A stretch of 64,000 bases of DNA from JBMONI01 sp049324575 (GTDB taxonomy: Bacteria; Omnitrophota; Omnitrophia; Omnitrophales; Aquincolibacteriaceae). The notes beneath the pieces are model-generated. The model searched no databases. It was not told the DNA's origin and saw nothing but the letters and a program-made list of their open reading frames with translations. The DNA lies in assembly GCA_049324575.1 (NCBI GenBank), contig JBMONI010000016.1:1-64000 (forward strand), written 5' to 3'. Below, in pieces: positions 1-9,325 of the stretch (the stretch's first letter is position 1; every line of letters begins with the position of its first letter). Position numbers and translations under genes: made by a program.

Positions 1-94
1 AAACCCTTCCTCCCCTCGGCGCCCGAAACCTCCCGCCGCCGCGCCCCCTGCCCCTCGCAAGGATCCTGCCAGAACGAAAACGCCGGGGTCGCGC

Positions 95-823
95 TCAAGC
101 TCCGGCGGAAAGATCTTCGATCGGTTCCAAGAATTCGAGGAACGCCCCTGACATGGGGTGCGGAAATCTCAAAAAAGAAGAGTGAAGAGCGATCGGCGCG
201 CCGCTTTTCATGTTCATGCGCCGCCGGCCGTATTTCGGATCTCCGAGGACCGGGAACCCTTCATGGGCCGACTGGACACGGATCTGATGCGAGCGGCCGG
301 TCTCGAGCCGGAATTCCGCAAGCGTCAGGGGCCGCGCTTTCGATCCGGCGAAACGGACCGGACGAACGCTCAGAACGGCCATTTTTGAAAATGGGGTCGA
401 CGGGGGAACGACTTCGGCCTTATTGCTTTCCTCATGTTTAAGGAGCGCATGACGCCAGGTCGCCTCCCGCGCAAGATGCCCTTCGATCCAGGCCTGATAA
501 CGTCTTTCCAACGTTCCCGCCTGGAGAGCGGCCGTAAGTCGCGCCGCCGCTTTGGAACGTTTCGCAACGACCATCAGCCCCGAAACATTCCGGTCAAGCC
601 GGTGGATCAGACCGACATAGTGCCTCCCGAAATGCCCGCGCAGCCAGGTCACGAGATCCGGGCCGCTTCCATCCCCGCCCTGGCTCAAAAGCCCGGACGG
701 TTTTGAGAGGACCGCAAGATGGACGTCCTCGAACACAATGCGGGGCGTTAAGGCAGAAGGCCATCGGAAAAGACCCGGCAAGGAGCGGCCGGGCCGGGGC
801 AGAGGAGAACGGGCCTCATTCAC
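95..823 (-). CDS. RluA-family RNA pseudouridine synthase
   Basis: Converts a specific uridine in rRNA or tRNA to pseudouridine in the cytoplasm. The 242-residue protein has the family's catalytic motif HRLD at residues 74-77 (Asp77 the nucleophile) followed by SGLMVVAK, and the later G-R-S-H-Q-I-R-V and L-G-D-x-K-Y-G blocks. There is no S4 RNA-binding domain, so it resembles the short RluA/TruC type rather than RluC/RluD. It starts with GTG and a GAGG lies about 11 bases upstream. It is the last gene of a same-strand run that begins with hom, 12 bases after the DUF218 gene. The exact target uridine cannot be told from sequence. Confidence 0.88.
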   Translation of the reverse strand: MNEARSPLPRPGRSLPGLFRWPSALTPRIVFEDVHLAVLSKPSGLLSQGGDGSGPDLVTWLRGHFGRHYVGLIHRLDRNVSGLMVVAKRSKAAARLTAALQAGTLERRYQAWIEGHLAREATWRHALLKHEESNKAEVVPPSTPFSKMAVLSVRPVRFAGSKARPLTLAEFRLETGRSHQIRVQSAHEGFPVLGDPKYGRRRMNMKSGAPIALHSSFLRFPHPMSGAFLEFLEPIEDLSAGA

Positions 824-835
824 GGGATCCGGCCC

Positions 836-1501
836 TCAAGGCGCATCGAAACCGGTCCGTTCATGCCCGAGAAGGAAATGGTAGACCAGATTAAATCCGA
901 TCGAAAGATACTCCTGAAGAACCTGTTTCACGGAAAGCTCCTGACGCCACCATTCGCGAGCCTTGAATCCGGGACTCTCGACCATCACGTGCGCGACAGA
1001 GACGCCGCTTCCCTGAAGGACTTTTTTGAAGATCATGAGCGCGCGGCGCATATGATAAGTGCTGGTCACAAGGAGGATCGAGCGAAGCCCCTTGGCTTCC
1101 GCATACCGCCGGACGCCCATGGCTTCTTCATAAGTCGATGTCACCGGGAGCGGAAGGACCTCGATCCTGTCGGAGCCGACCCCGTAAAAGGCCAGGGCCC
1201 GTCGTACGTATTCGGCCGCCTCGACAGGCTCTTCGGAAAGGATGCGGGCCTGGAACTGGACATAGCCGGGATCTATTTCCTCAAAGATCGGCGCGACAAG
1301 GATCTTATCCCCGTAGCCTTCGGCCAAAAGATCGGCCGCCTTTTGAAAACGAAAATAGTCATCCCCCCGCAGGACCACGATGGCCTCGGCCGGGACCTTT
1401 TCGTCCGGCACAAGCAGGAAATCGCCGATCGGAGGAAGCCACAGCGGGAAAAAAGCGAGAAAAAAAAGTCCCAGCAAAAGTAAACGCAGAAGATGTTTCA
1501 T
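836..1501 (-). CDS. DUF218 / YdcF-ElyC-SanA family membrane-anchored protein
   Basis: The 221-residue protein has one hydrophobic N-terminal segment (about residues 4-24) and then a DUF218 domain: an IVVLRGD strand, a TSTYEEA segment near residue 122 and an ESPGF segment near residue 176. Family members (YdcF, SanA, ElyC) sit at the inner membrane and affect envelope integrity or polyprenyl-carrier use, but their biochemistry is not settled. It lies 3 bases after valS and 12 before the pseudouridine synthase gene, so it is probably co-transcribed with them. The family call is good; no precise function can be given. Confidence 0.8.
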   Translation of the reverse strand: MKHLLRLLLLGLFFLAFFPLWLPPIGDFLLVPDEKVPAEAIVVLRGDDYFRFQKAADLLAEGYGDKILVAPIFEEIDPGYVQFQARILSEEPVEAAEYVRRALAFYGVGSDRIEVLPLPVTSTYEEAMGVRRYAEAKGLRSILLVTSTYHMRRALMIFKKVLQGSGVSVAHVMVESPGFKAREWWRQELSVKQVLQEYLSIGFNLVYHFLLGHERTGFDAP

Positions 1502-1504
1502 CGC

Positions 1505-4234
1505 TTACTCAAAGAGCCTCAGGATCTCTTCATGCGCCCGGAGGAGCTTTTCGGCGTCCTCGAGTTTTTGCGTTTCGCGCGCCACGATCTCGGCGGGGGC
1601 ATTTCGGACAAAATGTTCCTGCGCCAGCTTCGCGCGAAGCGAACCGATCCAGGCCTTCGTTTCTTCGACCTTACGGCCGACCCGCGCTTTTTCCTTCGCC
1701 GGATCGAGCAATCCCTCGATCCCGATATGAACATCGAAATCCGCGAAGGCGGTCCCGGGAAAATTCTTGTCCTTGTTGAACGAAGAGACCACCCGCAGCC
1801 GCACCCCGGCCAATTTTTCGACCGCCGCGCGAAACTGCTCAAAGATCTTCCCTTCATCGGCCCGGCGGACCGCGACGATCCCTTCGACCTTTTGGGCGGG
1901 ATCGATGCCCAGGCGCATGCGAAGGTCCCGGATCCCGCTCACGGCGGTCTGGAGCATCCCGAAACAACGTTCGGCTTCCGGGTCAGGCGCTCTCTCAGGT
2001 TCCGGCCATTCCGCGAGCATGATGCTTTCCGGCCATCGGTCCCCCTCGGGCGCCATACCCCGAAGTTTTTGCCATATCTCTTCCGTGATGAAAGGCATGA
2101 ACGGATGGAGCATCCGGAGGCTACGCTCCAGAACGCCGAAAAGGATCCGGGCGGTCCGCTCCCGGGCGGCGGCCTCTTCGCCCGTCAGCACCGGTTTTGC
2201 CAGTTCGATTGTCCAATCGCAGAAATCATTCCAAATAAAGTGATAAAGCTCGGAGGCCGCCTGGGCCAGGGCGAATTCGGAGAGCAGGTCTTCGGTCCGT
2301 TTCTGGACGCCCTGCAGTCTCGAAAGAATCCACCGGTCCGCGATCCCAAGCCCCTCTTTCGGCCATGCGGAGGTTTTTCCCAGGCAGGAGGGCTCCCGGA
2401 TATTGAGCAGTACAAAACGGGAGGCATTCCAGATCTTGTTCGTGAAATTCCGCCCGACCTCGAATTTTTCGCGCGAAAGATAAACGTCCTGGGCGCTCAG
2501 CATGATCATGCTGAAACGGAGTGCGTCCGCCCCCATTTCCCCGATCACTTCCAAAGGATCGATAGAATTGCCGAGGGATTTGGACATTTTCAGACCGCCC
2601 TCCGCGCGGACCGTCCCGTGGATATAGATCCGGCTAAAAGGCTCTTTCCCTTCGAACTCCAGCCCGGCCATGATCATCCGCGCGACCCAGAAGAAAATGA
2701 TCTCCGGGGCCGTGATGAGATCGGAGGTCGGATAGAATTTTTTGAGGTCCGAAGTGCGCTCGGGCCATCCCAAGGTGGAGAACGGCCAAAGCCAGGACGA
2801 GAACCAGGTGTCAAGCACATCAGGATCCTGCCGTAATACAACTTTTTTGCCGCGCTTCGCTTCGGCCTGTTTCAACGCATCGGCTTCACTCCGGGCCACA
2901 TAAAGACCGCCTTCTCCGTCGTACCAGACCGGGATCTGATGTCCCCACCAGATCTGCCTTGAAATGCACCAGTCGCGGATGTTCCTGAGCCAGTGAAGAT
3001 AAACCTTGGTCCAGCGGTCCGGGTAAAAACGGGTCTTCCCTTCTTCGTGGGCGCTGAGCGCCTTTTCCGCTAACGGTTTCATTTTGACGAACCATTGCTT
3101 CGACAGATAAGGCTCGACCACGGTATCGCACCGGTAGCAATGGCCCACGGCGTGTAAATGGGAATCCCGGCGGACAAAAAGCCCCTGGGCTTCGAGGTCC
3201 GCGAGGATCTTTTTTCGGGCCTGGAACCGGTCCATTCCCCGGTAGGGGCCGCCGTTCTCATTGATCGTACCGTCGGGGTTCATGACGTTGACGCGTTCGA
3301 GATGATGCCGGATCCCCATCTCAAAATCGTTCGGGTCATGGGCCGGCGTGACCTTCACCATCCCGGTCCCGAATTCGGGATCGACAAAAGCATCGCCGAT
3401 GACCGGGATCCTGCGCCCGATCAAAGGAAGGATAAGGGTTTTTCCGATCAAAGGCGCGTATCGGGGATCCTCGGGATTGACCGCGACCGCGGTGTCTCCC
3501 AGCATGGTTTCCGGGCGCGTGGTCGCGACCACAATATGGTCGATGCCGAGCTTTTCGAGGGCGGCCCCCGGCTTTATTTCGGAGCCCTGCGTAGGAGCGA
3601 TCGGGTATTTGATGTGATAAAGCCCGCCTTGGACGTCTTTGTGCGCGGCTTCTTCATCCGAAAGCGCGGTCTTGCAGCGCGGGCACCAGTGAATGATGTA
3701 ATCGCCTTGATAGATCAGGCCCCGCTCGTAGAGCGTCACAAAGGCTTCGCGGACCGCGCGCGAAAGGCCTTCATCCATCGTAAAACGTTCACGCGACCAA
3801 TCGCAGGACGCGCCGAGAGAACGCAGCTGGCGCGTGATGGTGCTCCCGTGCGCCTCTTTCCACTTCCAGACTTCCTCGAGGAATTTTCCCCGGCCGAGCT
3901 GGTCCCGTGTTTTTTTCTCCTTCGCAAGCTTTTTCTCCACGACATTCTGCGTCGCAATGCCCGCGTGATCGACCCCGGGCACCCAAAGCACGTCGCGGCC
4001 TTTCATCCGCTGAAATCGGACCAGAACATCCTGGATCGAGTTGTTCAGCGCATGCCCCATATGGAGGATGCCGGTCACGTTCGGCGGAGGGATGACGATG
4101 ACGTAAGGACGGCCCGTGGCCTTCATCCCGGTATCGCTGCGGGGCCGGAAATAGCCCTTGGCTTCCCACTGCGAATACCAGAAGGTCTCGATCTCTTGGG
4201 GATGATATCGGGGAGCGAACGCGGTCGGATCCAT
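1505..4234 (-). CDS. valS: Valyl-tRNA synthetase
   Basis: Class Ia synthetase that charges tRNA-Val with valine and edits mischarged threonine. In the 909-residue protein the HIGH signature appears as HMGH at residues 58-61 after PPNVTGIL, and KMSKS is at 549-553. The CP1 editing insertion (about 200-370, with TTRPETMLGDTAVAV) and the anticodon-binding domain (about 640-790) are intact. The C-terminal tail, with alternating charged and hydrophobic residues, is the usual ValS coiled-coil arm. Length and order are typical. It sits 6 bases after cimA, inside an operon for branched-chain and aspartate-family amino acids. Confidence 0.97.
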   Translation of the reverse strand: MDPTAFAPRYHPQEIETFWYSQWEAKGYFRPRSDTGMKATGRPYVIVIPPPNVTGILHMGHALNNSIQDVLVRFQRMKGRDVLWVPGVDHAGIATQNVVEKKLAKEKKTRDQLGRGKFLEEVWKWKEAHGSTITRQLRSLGASCDWSRERFTMDEGLSRAVREAFVTLYERGLIYQGDYIIHWCPRCKTALSDEEAAHKDVQGGLYHIKYPIAPTQGSEIKPGAALEKLGIDHIVVATTRPETMLGDTAVAVNPEDPRYAPLIGKTLILPLIGRRIPVIGDAFVDPEFGTGMVKVTPAHDPNDFEMGIRHHLERVNVMNPDGTINENGGPYRGMDRFQARKKILADLEAQGLFVRRDSHLHAVGHCYRCDTVVEPYLSKQWFVKMKPLAEKALSAHEEGKTRFYPDRWTKVYLHWLRNIRDWCISRQIWWGHQIPVWYDGEGGLYVARSEADALKQAEAKRGKKVVLRQDPDVLDTWFSSWLWPFSTLGWPERTSDLKKFYPTSDLITAPEIIFFWVARMIMAGLEFEGKEPFSRIYIHGTVRAEGGLKMSKSLGNSIDPLEVIGEMGADALRFSMIMLSAQDVYLSREKFEVGRNFTNKIWNASRFVLLNIREPSCLGKTSAWPKEGLGIADRWILSRLQGVQKRTEDLLSEFALAQAASELYHFIWNDFCDWTIELAKPVLTGEEAAARERTARILFGVLERSLRMLHPFMPFITEEIWQKLRGMAPEGDRWPESIMLAEWPEPERAPDPEAERCFGMLQTAVSGIRDLRMRLGIDPAQKVEGIVAVRRADEGKIFEQFRAAVEKLAGVRLRVVSSFNKDKNFPGTAFADFDVHIGIEGLLDPAKEKARVGRKVEETKAWIGSLRAKLAQEHFVRNAPAEIVARETQKLEDAEKLLRAHEEILRLFE

Positions 4235-4240
4235 GGGGGA

Positions 4241-5803
4241 TCAGAATCCTTTGAACAGCTTGTACTCGATGGCCTCCACAAGCGCGTGCCAGCTGGCCTG
4301 AACGATATTTTCGTGGACCCCCACCGTAGTCCAGGTGTGTTTGGGGTCCTGAAACTCCACAAAAACACGCACTTTGGCCGCGGTCCCCGCCTCCGAATTA
4401 ACGACGCGGACCTTGTAATCGGTCAGATGCGTTTCGTCGATCTCGGGATAAACGTTCCGAAGCGCCTTGCGGAGCGCACGGTCCATGGCATTCACGGGGC
4501 CATCCCCGTCGGCCACTTCATAATGTTCCTGTCCCTTGGCGACGATCCGCACCTCGGCCACTGAGGACGGATTCGGGCCGCCGACTTCTTCGGTGCGCGA
4601 CGCGACGGTCTTCACCTGGAAGAACGGCTTGAATTTCCCGAGCAGTTTCTGAACAAGCAGCTCGAAGCTCGCTTCCGCGGCCTCGAACTGATAGCCTTCG
4701 TTCTCTTTACGCTGGATCTCGGCCAGGATCTTTTTGGCCTCAGGCGATTCCTTTTCAAGGCCCAGGTTCAACTCACGGGCTTTGATCGCGATATTGGTCC
4801 TCCCGCCGAGCTCGGAGACGAGATAGCGGCGCTCGTTGCCGACCATGGCGGGCGTGATATGTTCGTAGGTCCTGGCGTTCTTCACTACAGCGTTGATATG
4901 GACCCCTCCCTTGTGCGCAAAGGCCGAGCGGCCGGTGAACGGCTGCTGGTTGAGGAGCGGCATATTGCAGACCTCGGCCACAAAATGCGAAAGCAGCGTA
5001 AGTTCCGCCAGCTTGGAGGCCGGAAGACATCGCCGTTTCATTTTGATCTGGAGGATCGGGATAATGCTCACCAGGTTCGCATTCCCGCAGCGTTCGCCAT
5101 AGCCGTTGATGGTCCCCTGCACCAGGGCGCAGCCCTCGCCCACGGCCTGGATCGAGTTCGCGACGCCCAGTTCGCAGTCATTATGACAATGGATCCCGAG
5201 CGGCGTCTTGATCGAACGTTTGACGCGAAGGATCGCCTGGCGGATCTCATGCGGCAGGCTCCCGCCGTTCGTATCACAGAGCGTGATATTGGACGCCCCG
5301 GCCCTGGCAGCTTGCTGCAGGGTCTTCATGGCATAATCGGGATTCGAGCGATACCCGTCAAAAAAGTGCTCGGCATCATAGATCACTTCGCGCCGGATCG
5401 ATCGAAGATAAGCGACCGTCTCAAAGATCATGTGCAGATTTTCCTTGAGTGAGGTTTTGAAAACATCCGTCACATGCAAATCCCAGGATTTGCCGAAGAT
5501 CGTGATCACCTTGGTCCCGGCCGCGACCAGCGCCTGCACGTTCGGGTCGTCCTGCACCTTGACATGCGCGCGCCGCGTCGAACCGAACGCCGCGACTTTG
5601 GCTTTGCGGATACCGGCCTTTTTGATCTCCTGGAAGAAGGCCAGGTCCTTGGGGTTCGAGCCGGGCCAGCCGCCTTCAATGTAATGCACCCCGAACTTAT
5701 CGAGACGCTGGGCGATTGAGATCTTGTCCTGCAAGGACAAGCTGATCCCTTCGAACTGAGTCCCGTCCCGTAACGTCGTATCGTAGAGCAGTACCTGTTT
5801 CAT
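4241..5803 (-). CDS. cimA: (R)-citramalate synthase
   Basis: Condenses pyruvate with acetyl-CoA to citramalate, the first step of the threonine-independent route to isoleucine. The 520-residue protein starts with the HMGL/DRE-TIM signature YDTTLRDGTQ (Arg12-Asp13) and has the metal-binding HCHND motif near residue 205. A C-terminal LeuA-type allosteric domain spans about residues 390-520. The TTLRDGTQFEG start and the length favour CimA over 2-isopropylmalate synthase. The start overlaps the lysC stop by 4 bases, so translation is probably coupled. Feedback control by isoleucine is expected from the family but is not visible in the sequence. Confidence 0.9.
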   Translation of the reverse strand: MKQVLLYDTTLRDGTQFEGISLSLQDKISIAQRLDKFGVHYIEGGWPGSNPKDLAFFQEIKKAGIRKAKVAAFGSTRRAHVKVQDDPNVQALVAAGTKVITIFGKSWDLHVTDVFKTSLKENLHMIFETVAYLRSIRREVIYDAEHFFDGYRSNPDYAMKTLQQAARAGASNITLCDTNGGSLPHEIRQAILRVKRSIKTPLGIHCHNDCELGVANSIQAVGEGCALVQGTINGYGERCGNANLVSIIPILQIKMKRRCLPASKLAELTLLSHFVAEVCNMPLLNQQPFTGRSAFAHKGGVHINAVVKNARTYEHITPAMVGNERRYLVSELGGRTNIAIKARELNLGLEKESPEAKKILAEIQRKENEGYQFEAAEASFELLVQKLLGKFKPFFQVKTVASRTEEVGGPNPSSVAEVRIVAKGQEHYEVADGDGPVNAMDRALRKALRNVYPEIDETHLTDYKVRVVNSEAGTAAKVRVFVEFQDPKHTWTTVGVHENIVQASWHALVEAIEYKLFKGF

Positions 5804-7026
5804 TTTTTCTTTTTCTTCCCCAGGCCGAACTGGCGATGCAGGACCCGGAGAGCTTCCCTTCCTTTGCCGCCCGCAACCACGCAGGAGATCTTGATCTCGG
5901 AGGTCGAGATCATATCGATATTGATCCTGTGTTTGGCCAAAGCGGAGAACATTTTCGAAGCGATCCCGGAATGCGACCGCATCCCGATCCCGACCACGGA
6001 AACTTTGGCGATATCCTGATCGCAGACCACATGCTTGGCCCCGAGCTTTTTCATCGCCGCCCGGACGACCTTCATCGCCTTGGTCAATTCATTCTTGAAG
6101 ACCGTGAACGAAATATCCGTCGCGTTGGTCTGCGTCTTGTTCTGAATGATCATGTCGACATTAACGTTCGCATCCGCGAGGGTCTGAAAGATCTTCGCTG
6201 CCACGCCGGGGCGGTCCGGCACCCGGAACAGCGTGATCTTCGCTTCATCCTCAGCGAGCGCGACTCCACTGACAACAACTTCTTCCATGGCTTGGGTCTC
6301 CTTCGTGATCAATGTCCCCTGGGCGTCCGTATGGGAATTGCAAACCCAAATGGGCATGTTGAATTTTTTACCGACCTCCACCGAACGCGAATGCATGACC
6401 TTCGCGCCGAGGGAAGCCAGTTCGAGGATCTCGTCATAGGTCACGGCCCCGATCTTGCGCGCCTCGGGAATGACCCGAGGATCGGCGGTAAAGATGCCGT
6501 CCACGTCGGTATAGATCTCGCATTGCTTGGCTTTCAAGGCGACCGCAAGCGCCACGGCCGTCAGGTCCGATCCGCCGCGCCCGAGTGTCGTGATCTCTCC
6601 GGAAGGCGTCTGACCCTGGAATCCCGCGACGATCACGATCTTCCCCTGATCCAGGGCTTTCTTGATCCGTTCGGCGCTGATGTCCCGGATCCGCGCCTTG
6701 CTATGAAACTCATCCGTGATGATCCCGACCTGAGGCCCCGTAAACGAAACCGCTTCGTGACCGAGCTTGTGGACCGCCATCGCAAGCAAGGCGATCGAAA
6801 CCTGCTCGCCGGTCGCCAAGAGCATATCCATCTCGCGCTCTTCCGGGTCCTTGTTGATCCGGTTCGCAAGCGCGATCAGATCATCGGTCATGTCCCCCAT
6901 CGCAGAAACGACGACGACCACGCGATGGCCGGCCCGCTTCGTGCGGACCACCCGTTGGGCGACCCGCATGATCTTCTCGGCGTTGCCGACGGAAGAACCT
7001 CCGTATTTCTGAACGATAAGCGACAT
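5800..7026 (-). CDS. lysC: Aspartate kinase (monofunctional)
   Basis: Phosphorylates aspartate, the committed step to lysine, threonine and methionine. The 408-residue protein begins with the kinase signature KYGGSS (8-13) and contains the GRGGSDLTAVALA block. It ends with two ACT domains (about 260-395), the usual site of lysine or threonine feedback. It is not fused to homoserine dehydrogenase, which is a separate gene three genes upstream. A short Lys tail (GLGKKKKK) ends the protein. It lies 8 bases after the ApgM-like gene and overlaps cimA by 4 bases. Confidence 0.96.
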   Translation of the reverse strand: MSLIVQKYGGSSVGNAEKIMRVAQRVVRTKRAGHRVVVVVSAMGDMTDDLIALANRINKDPEEREMDMLLATGEQVSIALLAMAVHKLGHEAVSFTGPQVGIITDEFHSKARIRDISAERIKKALDQGKIVIVAGFQGQTPSGEITTLGRGGSDLTAVALAVALKAKQCEIYTDVDGIFTADPRVIPEARKIGAVTYDEILELASLGAKVMHSRSVEVGKKFNMPIWVCNSHTDAQGTLITKETQAMEEVVVSGVALAEDEAKITLFRVPDRPGVAAKIFQTLADANVNVDMIIQNKTQTNATDISFTVFKNELTKAMKVVRAAMKKLGAKHVVCDQDIAKVSVVGIGMRSHSGIASKMFSALAKHRINIDMISTSEIKISCVVAGGKGREALRVLHRQFGLGKKKKK

Positions 7027-7034
7027 GGATAATT

Positions 7035-8231
7035 CTACCTTGCCAGTAAAAGCTGGATCAATTCCTCGGAGCGGTTGACCTTATACTCGACGGCCTTCGC
7101 GGCGATCTCGGAAAAGGCCTCACTTGCATCCGCGGCGACCCGTGCGCCGGCCAGCACAAAAGGTGTCGGCTCCTTCGTCCGGCGCCGAGTCCGGTACGGC
7201 ATGACATGGCAGGTCGAGACCAGGATCCGCAGATCCTGCTTTTTTTCAAGCTCCGCCCGGATCTTCGAAAGGATGAAGAAATCAAGCGCCTCGAGCGCCG
7301 AGACCTTCGCGCGGAGATCTCCTCGCCGCGAGGCTTCATCGCTATCCTTCAAATGCAAGCAAACAAAATCTTTTTCCTGCAGCGCTTCGAGCGCGATTTT
7401 CGCTTTTTCTTCGTAACGGACCGAAAGGTCCTCGTTTTGCTTGCGCGATTCATGGACGGTAAGACCGATCAGTCTCGCCAGGCCGTTTGCGTACTCGGAA
7501 TCCGAGATCATCGCCCCCGAAACCCCCTGTTTTTCACTGAACTTTTTGAGCTGCGGTTTCGGCCCCTGGCCCCAGACCCAGATCATATTTGCCGGGTTCT
7601 CCCCCAGATCGACGCGGACCTGATTGATCTCATGGTCCTGCAAGAGCAGTTTCGCATCGAACATGATCTTCTTCAAAAGCTCCCCGCCGGGGCCTTTGGG
7701 AAGCCGCGTCTCGATCGGGTCCCCGATGATGTCGTGAGGACAGAAAGTCCGGGCCGAAAGGGCGTCATAACCGTGCGAATCCTTGAACACGACGATGTGC
7801 CGGTAATCCGATCCCGGGAAAAAACGCGTGAAATCGTTCGCGACCTTCTTGTTCAAAAAATTGATGAGCGCGCGCGCCTCTTTGGAGGCGATATGGCCGG
7901 CTTCCGGGTCGGCCAGGGTCCCGTCGGCTTCCGTGATGAAGTTCATGCGGAACGGGATCTCATTGTCCTCGAGTTTGAGCTCCATGTTCGCGGCTTCAAG
8001 AGGTCCCCGGCCGGTATATTCGCGGTCGGCGTCGTAGCCGAGAAGATTCATCAGGGTAACATCGGCCCACGGCTCGGTCCGGCCGGACGCCAATTTCGCA
8101 AGTCCGATCTTCCCGATCTTCGCAAAAAAATGAAGATGGGGGATCTTGGCCATTTCAAGCGGTGTTTTTCCGCCGGCATTTTCATCGGGAATATCCGCTG
8201 CGCCGGAAGCCGCGATCAACAGGTACTTCAT
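7035..8231 (-). CDS. Degenerate ApgM-like (alkaline-phosphatase superfamily) protein in the threonine operon
   Basis: The 398-residue protein aligns along its length with archaeal-type cofactor-independent phosphoglycerate mutase: GKTPLEMA (21-28), LLGYD (63-67), [10 protein letters not shown] (72-81) and the AGHI block (111-114) are kept. The residues that should bind metal and carry phosphate are not. Ser9 stands where the first metal Asp belongs, Ala56 replaces the nucleophilic Ser, Ser301-Arg302 replace Gly-His of the DEAGH motif, and CHVMP (341-345) replaces DHSTP. It lies between thrC (4-base overlap) and lysC. ApgM-like proteins next to hom/thrC have been proposed as homoserine kinase analogues, and no thrB is visible here. 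With this active site, mutase activity is unlikely; it may be a pseudoenzyme or a repurposed kinase or regulator. Confidence 0.8.
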   Translation of the reverse strand: MKYLLIAASGAADIPDENAGGKTPLEMAKIPHLHFFAKIGKIGLAKLASGRTEPWADVTLMNLLGYDADREYTGRGPLEAANMELKLEDNEIPFRMNFITEADGTLADPEAGHIASKEARALINFLNKKVANDFTRFFPGSDYRHIVVFKDSHGYDALSARTFCPHDIIGDPIETRLPKGPGGELLKKIMFDAKLLLQDHEINQVRVDLGENPANMIWVWGQGPKPQLKKFSEKQGVSGAMISDSEYANGLARLIGLTVHESRKQNEDLSVRYEEKAKIALEALQEKDFVCLHLKDSDEASRRGDLRAKVSALEALDFFILSKIRAELEKKQDLRILVSTCHVMPYRTRRRTKEPTPFVLAGARVAADASEAFSEIAAKAVEYKVNRSEELIQLLLAR

Positions 8232-9310
8232 GGCTCCACCACCTTTCTCACCGCCTCGAGGGTCGGGTCGATCAGTTCAAAGCGATCGTCAAAGCTCAGC
8301 GCAAAATCCGGGTCCTTGAGGCCGGATCCGGTGAGTGTGATCACGATCCTTGTTTTAGCCTGGAAAAATCCGCGCCGGGCGAGCTTAATCACTCCGGCCA
8401 CCGCCGCCGCCGATGCAGGTTCGGCGAACACTCCCTCATGCTCCGCGATGAACCGGTAAGCCGAAGCGATCTCATCGTCCGTGACCGCTTCGATGAGTCC
8501 GCCGGATTCATCCCGGGCCTGGACCGCCCCCTGCCAGCTCGCCGGATTCCCGATCCGGATCGCCGTTGCCAGGGTTTCGGGTTTCTCGACCGGTTTCCCA
8601 TGCACCAAAGGCGCCGCCCCGGCCGCTTGAAAACCGATCATCTTCGGTAAAAGGCTCGACCGCCCCGCGCGCTGGTATTCCTTATATCCTTTCCAATACG
8701 CGGTAATATTGCCGGCATTCCCGACCGGGATCGCGTGGTATTCAGGCGCATCGCCAAGATCATCGATGATCTCGAAAGCCGCCGTTTTCTGCCCTTCGAT
8801 CCGGAACGGATTAATGGAATTGACGAGTGTGATCTTGCCCTGTTTAGTGATCTCACGGACAAGACGCAGCGCTTCGTCAAAATTCCCCCGGACCATGATC
8901 ACCTTCGCGCCGTACCGGTAAGCCTGCATCAATTTCCCTTTGGCGATCTTGCCTTCAGGGATCAGGACAAAACACTTGAGCCCGCATCGGGAGGCAAACG
9001 CCGCCGCGGACGCGGAAGTATTCCCGGTCGAAGCGCACATGACAGCTTCGGCCCCTGATTCGAGCGCCTTTGAGATCGCCAGGGTCATCCCGCGGTCCTT
9101 GAACGAACCGGTCGGGTTCAACCCTTCGAACTTGTAATAGATCCGGATCTCTTTGAGCCCAATCAAACGGGGCAAGGCTTCCGCCAGGATGAGCGGCGTA
9201 TTGCCCTCATTGAGCGAAATGATCGGCGTTTCAGGCGTCACCGGCATGAACTCCTGGTAGCGCTCGATGATCCCGATCTTCTTGACCGCAAATCTTGGAT
9301 TAGAAACCAT
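8228..9310 (-). CDS. thrC: Threonine synthase
   Basis: PLP enzyme converting O-phosphohomoserine to threonine. The 360-residue protein has the PLP-lysine motif [10 protein letters not shown] (Lys71), the ASTGNTSA phosphate-binding block near residue 97 and a glycine-rich LTGSGLKDP end. The length fits the short bacterial form without the long yeast-type N-terminal extension. It follows hom by 15 bases and overlaps the ApgM-like gene by 4. Its substrate needs a homoserine kinase, which is not recognisable in this operon. Confidence 0.95.
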   Translation of the reverse strand: MVSNPRFAVKKIGIIERYQEFMPVTPETPIISLNEGNTPLILAEALPRLIGLKEIRIYYKFEGLNPTGSFKDRGMTLAISKALESGAEAVMCASTGNTSASAAAFASRCGLKCFVLIPEGKIAKGKLMQAYRYGAKVIMVRGNFDEALRLVREITKQGKITLVNSINPFRIEGQKTAAFEIIDDLGDAPEYHAIPVGNAGNITAYWKGYKEYQRAGRSSLLPKMIGFQAAGAAPLVHGKPVEKPETLATAIRIGNPASWQGAVQARDESGGLIEAVTDDEIASAYRFIAEHEGVFAEPASAAAVAGVIKLARRGFFQAKTRIVITLTGSGLKDPDFALSFDDRFELIDPTLEAVRKVVEP

Positions 9311-9325
9311 GGAAAGCTCCCTGTC

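Noticed and set aside
1493..4564. Long plus-strand frames antisense to valS and cimA
   Set aside because: No recognisable domains and no ribosome binding sites; the minus-strand genes are unambiguous.
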